NCBI GenBank assembly: GCA_902790255.1
Contig: CADARG010000005.1
Coordinates: forward strand, 1 to 39,868
DNA from: an uncultured Pseudomonadota bacterium
GTDB lineage: Bacteria > Pseudomonadota > Alphaproteobacteria > UBA3830
Reading direction: 5' to 3'
DNA length: 39,868 bases
Shown: piece by piece, positions 1 through 7,768 of the stretch
Position numbering within the stretch: position 1 is the first letter of the stretch
Layout of the letters: every line of letters starts with the position of its first letter
Program-made: the position numbers and the translations under genes
The notes under the pieces: model-generated
What the model saw: only the letters and a program-made list of their open reading frames with translations
Databases searched by the model: none
What the model was told of the DNA's origin: nothing

Positions 1-162
1 CGCTACCAGATACTGCAAAAACCTGTCTTCATTCCTTGCTGCTGTTCAGATCAGATGCTTGGCTGTTTGGGGCAATATCTTGTGACGACAGGATCTAAGG
101 GGTTTTGTTCTTTTTTGAAGAGAGTTTATTCAGAACTCTCTTCTTAAAGATGTTCGGTTCAA
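1..162. other. Window edge, no supported gene; contains a stem-loop
   Basis: The first ~100 bases are noticeably less AT-rich than what follows. All three forward frames are open from the edge until stops near 82-84, 96-98 and 145-147, so this could be the 3' end of a plus-strand gene, but I recognise none of the tails. An inverted repeat at about 116-146 (arms GAAGAGAGTT and AACTCTCTTC) sits between this region and the stop of the msbA-like gene. No T-run follows the stem in either direction, so it is not a standard terminator. Confidence 0.25.
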
Positions 163-1935
163 TTAAGTTAACTGCGCGTTATACAGTGATGAGTAAATTC
201 CGTCTTTTTTACGAATAAGTTGGTTGTGTGTGCCAATTTCAACGATTTCTCCGTAATTTACGACTGCGATTTTATCTGCATTGCGAACGGTAGATAAACG
301 GTGAGCAATAACCAACACTGTTTTATCTTGCATAAGATTATCGATGGCTTTCTGGACAATGGCCTCGGATTTATTGTCCAATGCGGAAGTCGCTTCATCT
401 AAAATGACGATAGGGGCATTTTTTATGAAGGCTCGGGCGATCGCAACTCGTTGTTTTTGCCCGCCGGACAGCAAAACACCTCTCTCTCCGATCTTTGTAT
501 CCAATCCTTTTTTCAAACCACCTATAAATTCATCGAGGCAAGCAGATTTAATTGCAGACTGTAATTCTTGTTCCGTTGCATCTTCTTTCCCCAACAGAAT
601 ATTTTCGCGAATTGTTCCGTTAAACAGGAAGTTATCCTGAAAAACGACGGAAATTTTGTCTCGCAAAGAATCCAGCTCTAAATCTCGGATGTCTTTTCCA
701 TCTACCTCGATACCTCCACCGGTTACGTCATAAAATCGCGAGAGCAAGTTGACCAAGGTTGTCTTGCCGCCTCCGGAATTTCCAACAAAAGCCACCGTTT
801 CGCCCAATTTTATTTTCAGATTTATGTGTTTCAGGACAGGGCGATCCTTTACGTACTCAAAACACACGTCCTTATATTCAATTCCATCAGAAATTTTTTT
901 CAGAATTTTTGCCTGAGATTTACTTCGTATTTTCGGATCGGCGCGCAAAAGCGAAAAGACCCTTTCCATGGCTAGGAACGATAACTGCACTGCGTTGAGA
1001 TCGTTGCCCATTGACTTTATTGGTTGATACAGCATTATAACAGATGCTATGAAAGCGGCAAATCCTCCGGCGGTCAGCATTCCTTTTCCTATCAAGTAAT
1101 TTCCTGAGAAAATTATCAGAGCAATACCGCATCCGATTACAAAGTGCATAATGGGAGACAAAATTCCCGTACGTTGCACCATTTTTATCATTATTTTGAA
1201 AGTTTCAGACAGTACATAGGTGAACTTTTTCTCCTGGTAATTATAAAGATTATAGGACGAAATGATTCGATTTCCGTTGAAAGATTCTATATACTGCGAG
1301 GTAATTGCTCCTCCTGCCATGACCGATTTCCCGGATAAATCAGAAATTCTTTTGCGAATGGTTGTTAATGGACAAAGAGCTATCAACAAAACAATTATTG
1401 CAACAATTGCCAACTGCCAAGAAATTACCAACATTGCAGTAATATAAGACAGCGAAGTAAATATTCTTGTCGAGAACATCTTTAAATTATTCAATAAACC
1501 CGAGCACGCAGCATCGACGTCATTGTTAAACCTCATTTGAATGGTTCCGGAAACGCTTTGATCGAAGAATTCCGCGTCACACCTCATCAATTTTTTGAAA
1601 AGGTCGAATTTTAATCCGTTACTGATTTTTGCTCCGACCCACGCATTCATATAAGTTGCAAGATAGGTGAAACTACTTTGTAGCAGTGTGAATCCGATGA
1701 TTAACAACGGCATAATCTTGGTTAGCATAGAAACATTTCCGTGCGTTATGGAATCTATATAGGTTTTCATGGCCCACGGAATTACTGCTTCCAAAGATCC
1801 TACAGGGATTGTTACCAATACCGCCAATAACGCTCGTCCCCAATACGGTTTTACGTACGGGTAAATATTTTTGTAATTTTGAAATACATACGACCTTTGT
1901 ATTTTCCTTATAAATTTTCTAAACATGGTACTCAT
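163..1935 (-). CDS. msbA: MsbA-like ABC exporter (fused membrane and ATPase domains)
   Basis: This is a half-size type IV ABC exporter of the MsbA family, which flips lipid A core or related lipids across the inner membrane using ATP and works as a homodimer. The N-terminal half carries about six hydrophobic segments. The ATPase half shows Walker A GNSGGGKTT (about residues 385-393), a Q-loop in VFQDN, signature LLSGGQKQR (about 488), Walker B IVILDEATS (about 509) and the switch histidine in AHRLS (about 544), so it looks fully active. I chose the ATG at 1935; the frame stays open to a TTG at 2001, three bases after the ftsB stop, so a longer protein of 612 residues is possible. It is last in a minus-strand operon after kdsA, a Kdo synthesis gene, which favours a lipid A role over drug export. 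Confidence 0.85.
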   Translation of the reverse strand: MSTMFRKFIRKIQRSYVFQNYKNIYPYVKPYWGRALLAVLVTIPVGSLEAVIPWAMKTYIDSITHGNVSMLTKIMPLLIIGFTLLQSSFTYLATYMNAWVGAKISNGLKFDLFKKLMRCDAEFFDQSVSGTIQMRFNNDVDAACSGLLNNLKMFSTRIFTSLSYITAMLVISWQLAIVAIIVLLIALCPLTTIRKRISDLSGKSVMAGGAITSQYIESFNGNRIISSYNLYNYQEKKFTYVLSETFKIMIKMVQRTGILSPIMHFVIGCGIALIIFSGNYLIGKGMLTAGGFAAFIASVIMLYQPIKSMGNDLNAVQLSFLAMERVFSLLRADPKIRSKSQAKILKKISDGIEYKDVCFEYVKDRPVLKHINLKIKLGETVAFVGNSGGGKTTLVNLLSRFYDVTGGGIEVDGKDIRDLELDSLRDKISVVFQDNFLFNGTIRENILLGKEDATEQELQSAIKSACLDEFIGGLKKGLDTKIGERGVLLSGGQKQRVAIARAFIKNAPIVILDEATSALDNKSEAIVQKAIDNLMQDKTVLVIAHRLSTVRNADKIAVVNYGEIVEIGTHNQLIRKKDGIYSSLYNAQLT

Positions 1936-2004
1936 ACTTAATGTCCCGGAATTGTACCACGACGAAAGCAATTTGGTCCAGGAATTAAAACGATTCAGCA
2001 AAAA

Positions 2005-2322
2005 TTATATATCCTGAGGCAATAGAACAACAGTATCTTCAGGATAGCAAAAACCAAGAACCCTTTCGGCTTGCTCCTCCAGTAAATCCAAGTCCAGATT
2101 ATCAGATCTCATACCACTAATTTTTGTGTTCAAAAACTCGTTTTCTTTTTTGATTTTAGTTAACTCGGATTCCAAATCATCTGCCTCGCGACTAAGAATT
2201 GTCCAAGATATAACGCCTCTACCCCCGATAACGATGTGATAAACAAAATACCCTGCAATACAAATCCAAATCAAATTTAAAAATACCGATTTAATATTGT
2301 TTCTCGCAGATAGCGACAACAC
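2005..2322 (-). CDS. ftsB: FtsB/DivIC-type septum formation initiator
   Basis: This is a small bitopic division protein of 105 residues. It has a short cytoplasmic tail, one membrane helix (about 13-32), a heptad-type coiled coil rich in Glu and Lys (about 45-75) and a short C-terminal globular part. In the family, FtsB joins FtsL and FtsQ in the periplasm to activate septal peptidoglycan synthesis. The GGRGVISW segment after the helix and the LDLDLLEEQAERVLGF segment before the tail match the alphaproteobacterial DivIC/FtsB pattern. The start is a GTG at 2322, one base after the kdsA stop, which implies translational coupling. Confidence 0.8.
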   Translation of the reverse strand: MLSLSARNNIKSVFLNLIWICIAGYFVYHIVIGGRGVISWTILSREADDLESELTKIKKENEFLNTKISGMRSDNLDLDLLEEQAERVLGFCYPEDTVVLLPQDI

Positions 2323-2323
2323 T

Positions 2324-3166
2324 TCAGCAACTCATATCTTGATACGGAGTTGACTTCGCTAATTCATCGAATTTTTTCATGGTGATCAGGAAATCTTTCA
2401 CAACATGCAGCGGAACCATATTCGGACCGTCCGAAAAAGCATTTTTCGGATCAAAATGGGTCTCAATGTACAGGGCCGCGACGCCGATTGACATAGCAGA
2501 TCTCGCCAATGACTCGACAAAATCTCTGTTGCCTCCTGAAGCTCCACCTAACCCTCCCGGCTCTTGCACTGAATGAGTTGCGTCGAATACCACAGGATAT
2601 CCGAAATTTTTCATTACCTGCAACGATCTCATATCTGATACCAAGCGATTATAGCCAAAACAGGTACCCCTTTCGCATAGTAGTACATTTTCGTTGCCTG
2701 ACATTGTAACCTTTTTGTAAACATTTTCCATGTCCCACGGCGCAAGGAACTGCCCCTTTTTGATTTCGATGACTTTCCCCGTTTTTGCTGCAGCTATCAA
2801 CAGATCGGTTTGACGACACAAAAACGCAGGAATTTGCAAAATATCAACAACTTCTGAAACTTCCGAGCATTGCTGGGACTCGTGGACATCCGTAACAATC
2901 AAACAACCAAACTTTTCTTTCAACTCTCGGAAAATTTTGAGAGCTTCTCCCATCGGCACGCCACGGCGAGCATTTAGACTTGTCCGATTTGCCTTATCGA
3001 AAGAACTTTTAAAAATAAAAGGGATTCTTAGTTCATTAGTAGTTTTTATCAGCGATTCTGCGCATCGAAACGCGACATCTCGACTTTCCAAGGCACACGG
3101 ACCTGCTATAAGAACAAAAGGCAAGTTATTCGCGATAGAAATACTTCCAGCTTTAACTACTTTCAT
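2324..3166 (-). CDS. kdsA: 3-deoxy-8-phosphooctulonate synthase (Kdo-8-P synthase)
   Basis: KdsA condenses phosphoenolpyruvate with arabinose 5-phosphate to make Kdo-8-phosphate, the precursor of the Kdo sugars that link lipid A to the LPS core. At 280 residues it is full length. Family motifs are plain: [10 protein letters not shown] near the N terminus, [23 protein letters not shown], the TDVHE loop, [30 protein letters not shown] and the C-terminal [17 protein letters not shown] ribosome-binding site (AGAGG) precedes the ATG at 3166. It lies 9 bases after secG and next to ftsB, in a cluster of envelope genes. Confidence 0.95.
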   Translation of the reverse strand: MKVVKAGSISIANNLPFVLIAGPCALESRDVAFRCAESLIKTTNELRIPFIFKSSFDKANRTSLNARRGVPMGEALKIFRELKEKFGCLIVTDVHESQQCSEVSEVVDILQIPAFLCRQTDLLIAAAKTGKVIEIKKGQFLAPWDMENVYKKVTMSGNENVLLCERGTCFGYNRLVSDMRSLQVMKNFGYPVVFDATHSVQEPGGLGGASGGNRDFVESLARSAMSIGVAALYIETHFDPKNAFSDGPNMVPLHVVKDFLITMKKFDELAKSTPYQDMSC

Positions 3167-3175
3167 CGCAACCTC

Positions 3176-3613
3176 TTACTTTTTTGCTGAATTCTTTGAA
3201 TTTGGTTTTGTCGAGGTTGGCTTGACCGGAGCTGTTTGCTTCTGATCAGGCTTTTTTATTTTGCTCAAATCAGATGATGGTTTCGGCATCGGTTGACCTT
3301 CCTTATATTCTTTATTCGGACTTTCTTTTACCGGCAGTACGCTCTCGTTAGCGACCCTGTCGATAACGGAAACTTTTGCAGGTTTGTTTTTTGTGATTTT
3401 TGCCATAACAAGGCAGTTAATCATAAATATGGTCATTAAAATAGCTGTAGACTTAGTCAAAATGTTGGCTTGTCCTCGAACCGAAAACATTCCACTGGCA
3501 GCACCACCACCACTGGATCCCAGAGCTCCATCAGAATCGTGCTTTTGTAGCAAAACCAACCCTATAATTGCTAACGTAAGAGCAAAATGTAAACCCAATA
3601 AAACCGATAGCAT
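3176..3613 (-). CDS. secG: Preprotein translocase subunit SecG
   Basis: SecG is the small accessory subunit of the SecYEG channel. Two membrane segments are visible (about 1-20 and 55-75), separated by the conserved cytoplasmic loop LLQKHDSDGALGSSGGGAASGMF. The protein is 145 residues, longer than usual because of a low-complexity, Lys/Pro/Ser/Thr-rich tail (about 80-145). Such tails are common in alphaproteobacterial SecG and are probably disordered. GGAG lies just upstream of the ATG at 3613. The gene sits between the ferredoxin gene and kdsA. Confidence 0.9.
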   Translation of the reverse strand: MLSVLLGLHFALTLAIIGLVLLQKHDSDGALGSSGGGAASGMFSVRGQANILTKSTAILMTIFMINCLVMAKITKNKPAKVSVIDRVANESVLPVKESPNKEYKEGQPMPKPSSDLSKIKKPDQKQTAPVKPTSTKPNSKNSAKK

Positions 3614-3622
3614 AGTAACTCC

Positions 3623-3790
3623 CTATTCAAACTCGATTGCACAATTAGGACAGACTGATGCACAACATCCGCAATTTAAGCAAACTTCCTTATCGATGAC
3701 AACTTTGCCATCTTTTTCTGAAATTCCTTTTACGGGACAAACTTCCGCGCACTCCAAGCACTTTTGGCACTTTTCAGCAATAATTTTCAC
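3623..3790 (-). CDS. 2[4Fe-4S] ferredoxin (55 residues)
   Basis: This short gene encodes a clostridial-type dicluster ferredoxin, an electron carrier for low-potential reactions. Two cysteine motifs are visible: CQKCLECAEVCP (residues 8-19) and CLNCGCCASVCP (37-48), each giving C-x2-C-x2-C-x3-CP, the pattern that binds two [4Fe-4S] clusters; there is one extra cysteine at 50. The start is a GTG at 3790 preceded by AGGTAGGA. The stop is 9 bases before secG, so it appears to be the first gene of the secG-kdsA-ftsB-msbA operon. Such ferredoxins are common in anaerobes, which hints at a fermentative lifestyle. Confidence 0.85.
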   Translation of the reverse strand: MKIIAEKCQKCLECAEVCPVKGISEKDGKVVIDKEVCLNCGCCASVCPNCAIEFE

Positions 3791-3921
3791 AGTCCTACCT
3801 CAAATAACGTCGCACAATGATAACTTTTTTCAAACTAAAGAGCAAGAAGAAGAGAAGGTTATTTGTGAAAGGATAATTATCGATTTTTCAGCCTTCAGTA
3901 TATATCTTTCAGTTAATAAAA

Positions 3922-3940
3922 AATGTTTTTCAAAAACATT
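3922..3940. promoter_or_regulatory. Perfect 19-base palindrome between divergent genes
   Basis: AATGTTTTTCAAAAACATT has 9-base arms around a central C. It lies in the ~200-base gap between the divergent ferredoxin (minus) and coiled-coil (plus) genes, with TTAATAAA on each side. Either an operator or an RNA hairpin is possible; a T-run suitable for termination is absent. The rest of the gap shows only AT-rich promoter-like sequence. Confidence 0.4.
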
Positions 3941-3998
3941 AACCATTTATTAATAAACATCGGCACAAGATTGATGTCAGAGAATTAGGGGTAAAAAA

Positions 3999-5372
3999 GT
4001 GAAAAAGATTCTGTTTGTTTTTGCAATTTGTATTCCAAGTTTTGCGATGAATTCTTATGAGACTCGGCTGAAAGATGTCGAAAATATTCTGTATGATGAA
4101 ATAGATTCTGTGACAGAGAAGATAATAACTCCGGGACTAAAAACAAAAGTGGGAGAAATACAGAGTGTTTTATATGATGAAATAGATCCTGTGACAGAGA
4201 AGATAATAACTCCGGGACTAAAAACGAAAGTAGATGAGATTGATACCACTCTGAAGAATGAAGGAATTCCGGGACTAAAAACAAAAGTAGATGGGATTGA
4301 TACCATTCTGAAGAATGAAGGAATTCCGGGACTAAAAACAAAAGTAGATGGGATTGATACCATTCTGAAGAATGAAGGAATTCCGGGACTAAAATCGCAA
4401 GTGAATAACATCAAGGACATTCTAAGTAATGAAGGAATTCCGGGACTAAAATTAAAAGTCGATGAGAATATAACCAACATAAATAGGCTTTCTGAAGATG
4501 TTGGAAGGATATCCAAAAGTGTAGATACTCTTAAAAAAGATATATATGACCAAGTAGATCCTGAGACGCAAGAAGTAATTCCCGGATTAAAAACATTAGT
4601 AAAAACTAATATACCTCTTATAGAGTCTCTTCGAGAGAGCATAGGAAGTATATCTTTAGGAATAGCAGGACTAAGCGCTGCAATATCAGGTCTTCCTGAA
4701 ATAATTAAAGATATAAATGAAAAAATAGATAAAGGCTGGGATACGTTTCTGGAGGAGAAATTTCAAGAATATATGGAAGTTAAAAAGCAGGTTCTTGATA
4801 TCATTACTAAATGTAAAATTGATGGAGATCCGATTCCAACTTACATCGTGGAGACAGCTGAACAATTACAAGAGATGAATTTGGAGATGCGTCGTTTCAC
4901 TTTATCTGAGGTTTTGACGAAGCTGAATGTTTTCGTATCGTTGTTAGATGATGACAAATTGCAATCTCTGCAGACTTACCTTGATAATACTAATGTTCCT
5001 AAACCTGATTTGAAAGAACTTCAAGCTATTTTACCGAATGCTGTAATTGAAGGAGAGTACGTGAAAGTGTACGGCGAAACCCGAAAATTTACCAGGTTAG
5101 TAGGATTTAAGACAGGTCTTCCGAAACAGGGATGGATGGATCAATCATGTGACTATTTCGCATATGGATTACGTCCTGTTCTGGAACAAACGATAAATCA
5201 AGAAAATTTCAAACGTAATGAAAACAATGATGTAATTAGAAAACAGAATGCAAAAGCTCAAGCAGCGTACGATGCAGGAATCCGTGCAGCTGAAAGAGTA
5301 ACTTTTCCCGCAGATGACTTTACGACTCTTGTTACAGATTATAATCGACTACTAACTCGTCACGAGATTTAG
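3999..5372 (+). CDS. Secreted modular coiled-coil repeat protein, function unknown
   Basis: A 457-residue protein with a signal peptide (MKKILFVFAICIPSFA). Residues ~20-170 are built from tandem repeats of two lengths that share a PGLKTKV core: two units of about 27 residues containing LYDEIDPVTEKIITPGLKT, then several units of 19 residues of the type NEGIPGLKTKVDGIDTILK. A lone DPETQEVIPGLKT unit recurs near residue 190. The repeats have heptad-like spacing broken by Pro-Gly, suggesting a rod of short helices. The C-terminal half (~230-457) is non-repetitive, with a predicted helical stretch and a CDYFAYGL segment. I do not recognise the family; a surface or periplasmic structural protein is likely. 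Start is GTG at 3999 after AGGGG. Confidence 0.7.
   Translation: MKKILFVFAICIPSFAMNSYETRLKDVENILYDEIDSVTEKIITPGLKTKVGEIQSVLYDEIDPVTEKIITPGLKTKVDEIDTTLKNEGIPGLKTKVDGIDTILKNEGIPGLKTKVDGIDTILKNEGIPGLKSQVNNIKDILSNEGIPGLKLKVDENITNINRLSEDVGRISKSVDTLKKDIYDQVDPETQEVIPGLKTLVKTNIPLIESLRESIGSISLGIAGLSAAISGLPEIIKDINEKIDKGWDTFLEEKFQEYMEVKKQVLDIITKCKIDGDPIPTYIVETAEQLQEMNLEMRRFTLSEVLTKLNVFVSLLDDDKLQSLQTYLDNTNVPKPDLKELQAILPNAVIEGEYVKVYGETRKFTRLVGFKTGLPKQGWMDQSCDYFAYGLRPVLEQTINQENFKRNENNDVIRKQNAKAQAAYDAGIRAAERVTFPADDFTTLVTDYNRLLTRHEI
4133..4460 (+). repeat. In-frame tandem repeats of 81 and 57 bases
   Basis: The marker CCGGGACTAAAA recurs with its first G at 4133, 4214, 4271, 4328, 4385 and 4442. The spacings are 81, 57, 57, 57 and 57 bases, all multiples of three. 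The units starting at 4214, 4271 and 4328 are nearly identical at DNA level, so copy number has probably changed recently by slippage or unequal recombination. Confidence 0.9.
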
Positions 5373-5388
5373 TCAATTTTATAAAGCA

Positions 5389-5406
5389 TTTTTGTGAAGT
5401 CTGTAA
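5389..5406. repeat. 18-base direct repeat of the rnpB 3' end (copy 1)
   Basis: TTTTTGTGAAGTCTGTAA here is identical to 6595-6612, which is the 3' end of the RNase P RNA gene in plus-strand orientation. The two copies are in direct orientation and bracket the ankyrin gene, as attL/attR would bracket a small inserted cassette. No integrase is present between them. Confidence 0.6.
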
Positions 5407-5417
5407 ACAAAACACAG

Positions 5418-5450
5418 AAAAGGATACCTTTTTTAGGTATCCTTTTAAAT
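5418..5450. terminator. Bidirectional rho-independent terminator
   Basis: A hairpin with arms AAAGGATACC and GGTATCCTTT and a T-rich loop is flanked by A-rich sequence on one side and TTTT on the other. It lies between the convergent coiled-coil (plus) and ankyrin (minus) genes and can serve both. Confidence 0.75.
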
Positions 5451-5451
5451 T

Positions 5452-6504
5452 TTAATGACTAAAACGAAGTAGAAGGAAAGCTTTGAGCTGTTCATTTTTT
5501 ACTATTTCTTCCCATGCGCAGACCGTACCTCCAAACGTTTTTATATCGTCGTTTCTTTTTTCTTTTATGATTTCCTTAACATTACTATATCCTCCTGCCT
5601 TTTTGAAATCTTGTTCGTTTTTGTAAATAGCAATAACACCACATTTATCTTTTACCATTACACCAGATTTGGTAGAGTGAAAAGTTATCGAACTTGTAAC
5701 AATTTCATGATTAACTTTTGCTCCGTGACTCAATAAAGTTCCTTCGATGTTTGTAAAGTGAGACATGGCTTTTTCTAGGGCTTCATTCTTTTCTCTTTCC
5801 ATATACCTTTTTATGCACCGTATTTCAGTTTTTACGAGAAATAACGGTGTGCAGTCATACGCATTTTTTCGATTAACATCGACTCCAACATTCAATAGAA
5901 AATCCAAGAAGCCAGGTTTCCCTTTGAATATAGCATAGATTAAAGGACTATATCCGTTTCTAAATTGTTCATTCATATCAGAGCCATTTTTTAGCAAGTA
6001 TTTTGCAGTTTCCTCACATTCTCTTGCCAGAGCATAAAATAAGGGAGATCTTCCTTTCTCATCTTTCTTATTAATATCCGCGCCATGTTCAACAACGTAT
6101 TTCAGTATATCCAACCTATCACTGCAGACTGAAAAATATAGAAGAATGTCAATAATTCTGCGTTGTTTCGTTCCGAAGTTATTAGTATATTCAGTAAAAG
6201 ATTTTTCTAACTGTTTTATTTCATCATTTTTTGCTTTTACATACTGGCTGTAGTCTTTCTCTGCCCAAATGTTTTTATTTTTGTATTCGTGTAGAAAAAA
6301 TTTTATATCTTCTTTCATTAATTTATAAAACAATTCGTTTAGAACTTTATCTTTTTGTGTATCTATGCTTTCCTTTCGTTCATTTAACGCTATTTCTTGT
6401 TTGTTCAGACTTTCTTCGGTGTGTGAGATATTAAATGGTTGTTTCATCCCGGACACAGTTGACGAAATCACTGCTAAGCTAGCTAAAGTCAAAAATCTCT
6501 TCAT
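5452..6504 (-). CDS. Secreted ankyrin-repeat protein
   Basis: A 350-residue protein with a signal peptide (MKRFLTLASLAVISSTVSG), then a charged helical region (~25-105), then at least three ankyrin repeats (~110-260). The repeats show the expected endings, for example VEHGADINKKDEKGRSPLFYA, LKNGSDMNEQFRNGYSPLIYA and LNVGVDVNRKNAYDCTPLF, followed by a divergent one ending LLSHGAKVN. Ankyrin repeats bind proteins; the partner is unknown. The C-terminal ~90 residues match nothing I recognise. GGAAG precedes the ATG at 6504. The gene lies between two direct repeats of the rnpB 3' end. A second secreted ankyrin gene occurs at 13593-14429. Confidence 0.8.
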   Translation of the reverse strand: MKRFLTLASLAVISSTVSGMKQPFNISHTEESLNKQEIALNERKESIDTQKDKVLNELFYKLMKEDIKFFLHEYKNKNIWAEKDYSQYVKAKNDEIKQLEKSFTEYTNNFGTKQRRIIDILLYFSVCSDRLDILKYVVEHGADINKKDEKGRSPLFYALARECEETAKYLLKNGSDMNEQFRNGYSPLIYAIFKGKPGFLDFLLNVGVDVNRKNAYDCTPLFLVKTEIRCIKRYMEREKNEALEKAMSHFTNIEGTLLSHGAKVNHEIVTSSITFHSTKSGVMVKDKCGVIAIYKNEQDFKKAGGYSNVKEIIKEKRNDDIKTFGGTVCAWEEIVKNEQLKAFLLLRFSH

Positions 6505-6594
6505 TTTATTCTTCCTATATACAATCTTAATTAATTATATAAAGTCAATTTTAAGGATTCTACAACTTTTTTTAACAAGGAAAATTTTTCTAGG

Positions 6595-6612
6595 TTTTTG
6601 TGAAGTCTGTAA
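6595..6612. repeat. 18-base direct repeat at the rnpB 3' end (copy 2)
   Basis: This is the partner of the copy at 5389-5406 and forms part of the functional rnpB 3' end (helix P1). The ~1.2-kb interval between the copies holds one gene, the ankyrin protein, plus its terminator. Confidence 0.6.
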
Positions 6613-6980
6613 GCCGGATTCTGTAAAATCTTTCGATTCCGATGGCTATTCATCTGGTATCTGCGTTACCGCAAATATCTAGCAACCTACCCGAATAACA
6701 TCGTGTGAAGGACACGTTATTCCTATTTGGTTTTGCTCCAAGTGGGGTTTGTACAGCCATGCTTGTTACCAAGCACGCGGTGAGCTCTTACCTCGCCTTT
6801 TCAACCTTACCCGAAACCGGGCGGTATATTTTCTGTTACACTTTCCCTAGTGTCAGCATTTCTCATGAAAAAGACAAAAATATTTAAGAAACGCCAATAC
6901 CGCCGGGTGTTACCCGGCACTTTCCTCCAAGGAGTCCGGACTTTCCTCTGCACAAGCAGCAGCCATCCGACTTCACAAAA
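6596..6980 (-). ncRNA. rnpB: RNase P RNA (bacterial type A)
   Basis: Read on the minus strand, the 5' region contains the conserved GAGGAAAGTCCGGACTCC, and the 3' region contains GAATCCGGCTTACAGACTTC. The two ends pair as helix P1 (TTTTTGTGAAGTC with GACTTCACAAAAA). The length of about 385 bases fits type A. This ribozyme removes the 5' leader of pre-tRNAs together with RnpA. A -10-like TAAAAT lies about 6988-6993 on the minus strand. Ends are set by the P1 helix and may be off by a few bases. Confidence 0.95.
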
Positions 6981-7054
6981 ACGTGGTATTTTAACATATC
7001 GGACGAGGTCATTCTATCATTTTTGTTGTCATCGTAACGAAAATCTTAATTTCA

Positions 7055-7077
7055 AAACTAAAAGAAGTTTTACTTCT
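7055..7077 (-). terminator. Weak terminator at the end of hdaA
   Basis: On the minus strand AGAAGT-AAA-ACTTCT overlaps the hdaA stop codon and is followed by TTTAGTTTT. The stem is only 6 base pairs, so termination may be partial before rnpB. Confidence 0.4.
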
Positions 7078-7750
7078 CTATACTCAAATATTTTTTGACG
7101 AAATTTAGATTTAAAGGTTTCTTTTGCTGCAAGGATAGCTTATCTATAGTTTTTAGAATGCGTGAAATTTCAGGAATATCACGCCGGCACATCATCAGAA
7201 TATATTCTATAACACTATTTGTGATTTCTATGCCGTAATCCCGTGCCAATTTTTTCGTAACTTTAAAGAGTAACTCGTCGCTATGACTGAATATTCGCAC
7301 AACTGGCAACAAATTTAATCTTGACTTGAGATCCGGCAGAGAAACATTCCACAGCGCTGGGGGAGTTATGTCAGTGATTAAAAAATATCGATGTTTTTCT
7401 TTTGCAATATTGTAAAAATCAAATAGCCAACGTTGATTTGCCAGAAAATCCTGGAAATTATCGAATACAAAATTACATTTGTTATCTTTTGTATGTTCAA
7501 ATAAGTCGCGAGGATTATTATTTACGCAACTTTTTAAAACGCATACGGCATTAGTTGATTGGGCCCATAGGGAAGCCAAATGCGTTTTTCCGACGCCATG
7601 TTCTCCGATAATTACCAGTCCGTTGGAATTCCAATTTGGCCAACGAGTGAGATACGCCAAAGCATCGCGATTTTCATTGCTTTCAATGAAATCCTTCCAA
7701 CTTAAACTTTCTTCTTTTGAGAAATCAAAAACTTCCTGAACTGTTCTCAT
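7070..7750 (-). CDS. hdaA: HdaA/Hda-like DnaA-related ATPase domain protein
   Basis: A 226-residue protein with the AAA+ fold of DnaA but no DNA-binding domain IV, matching alphaproteobacterial HdaA. In the family this protein works with the DNA polymerase sliding clamp to stimulate ATP hydrolysis by DnaA and prevent re-initiation. Walker A is GEHGVGKTHL (about residues 48-57). Walker B is FVFDNFQD, where the usual acidic pair is DN, as in many Hda proteins. A sensor-type LKSRL segment follows. It is the last gene of the pepA-to-hdaA operon; the AI-2E permease lies 18 bases upstream, the usual alphaproteobacterial order. Confidence 0.8.
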   Translation of the reverse strand: MRTVQEVFDFSKEESLSWKDFIESNENRDALAYLTRWPNWNSNGLVIIGEHGVGKTHLASLWAQSTNAVCVLKSCVNNNPRDLFEHTKDNKCNFVFDNFQDFLANQRWLFDFYNIAKEKHRYFLITDITPPALWNVSLPDLKSRLNLLPVVRIFSHSDELLFKVTKKLARDYGIEITNSVIEYILMMCRRDIPEISRILKTIDKLSLQQKKPLNLNFVKKYLSIEK

Positions 7751-7768
7751 TAGTTTCCTGAAATTGCT

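Noticed and set aside
116-146. Strong hairpin as the terminator of the msbA-like gene
   Set aside because: On the minus strand it is followed by A's, not T's; kept only as a stem-loop.
3384-3953. Plus-strand ORF of 189 codons over secG and the ferredoxin gene
   Set aside because: It is antisense to two clear genes with motifs and RBS.
4130-4460. CRISPR-like regular repeats
   Set aside because: The spacing is a multiple of three, there are no variable spacers, and the repeats translate in frame as protein repeats.
4055-4642. Long minus-strand ORF opposite the coiled-coil repeats, also with repeats (FVFSPGIPSFFR)
   Set aside because: It mirrors the repeats of the plus-strand gene, has no RBS, and the plus strand has the signal peptide and start.
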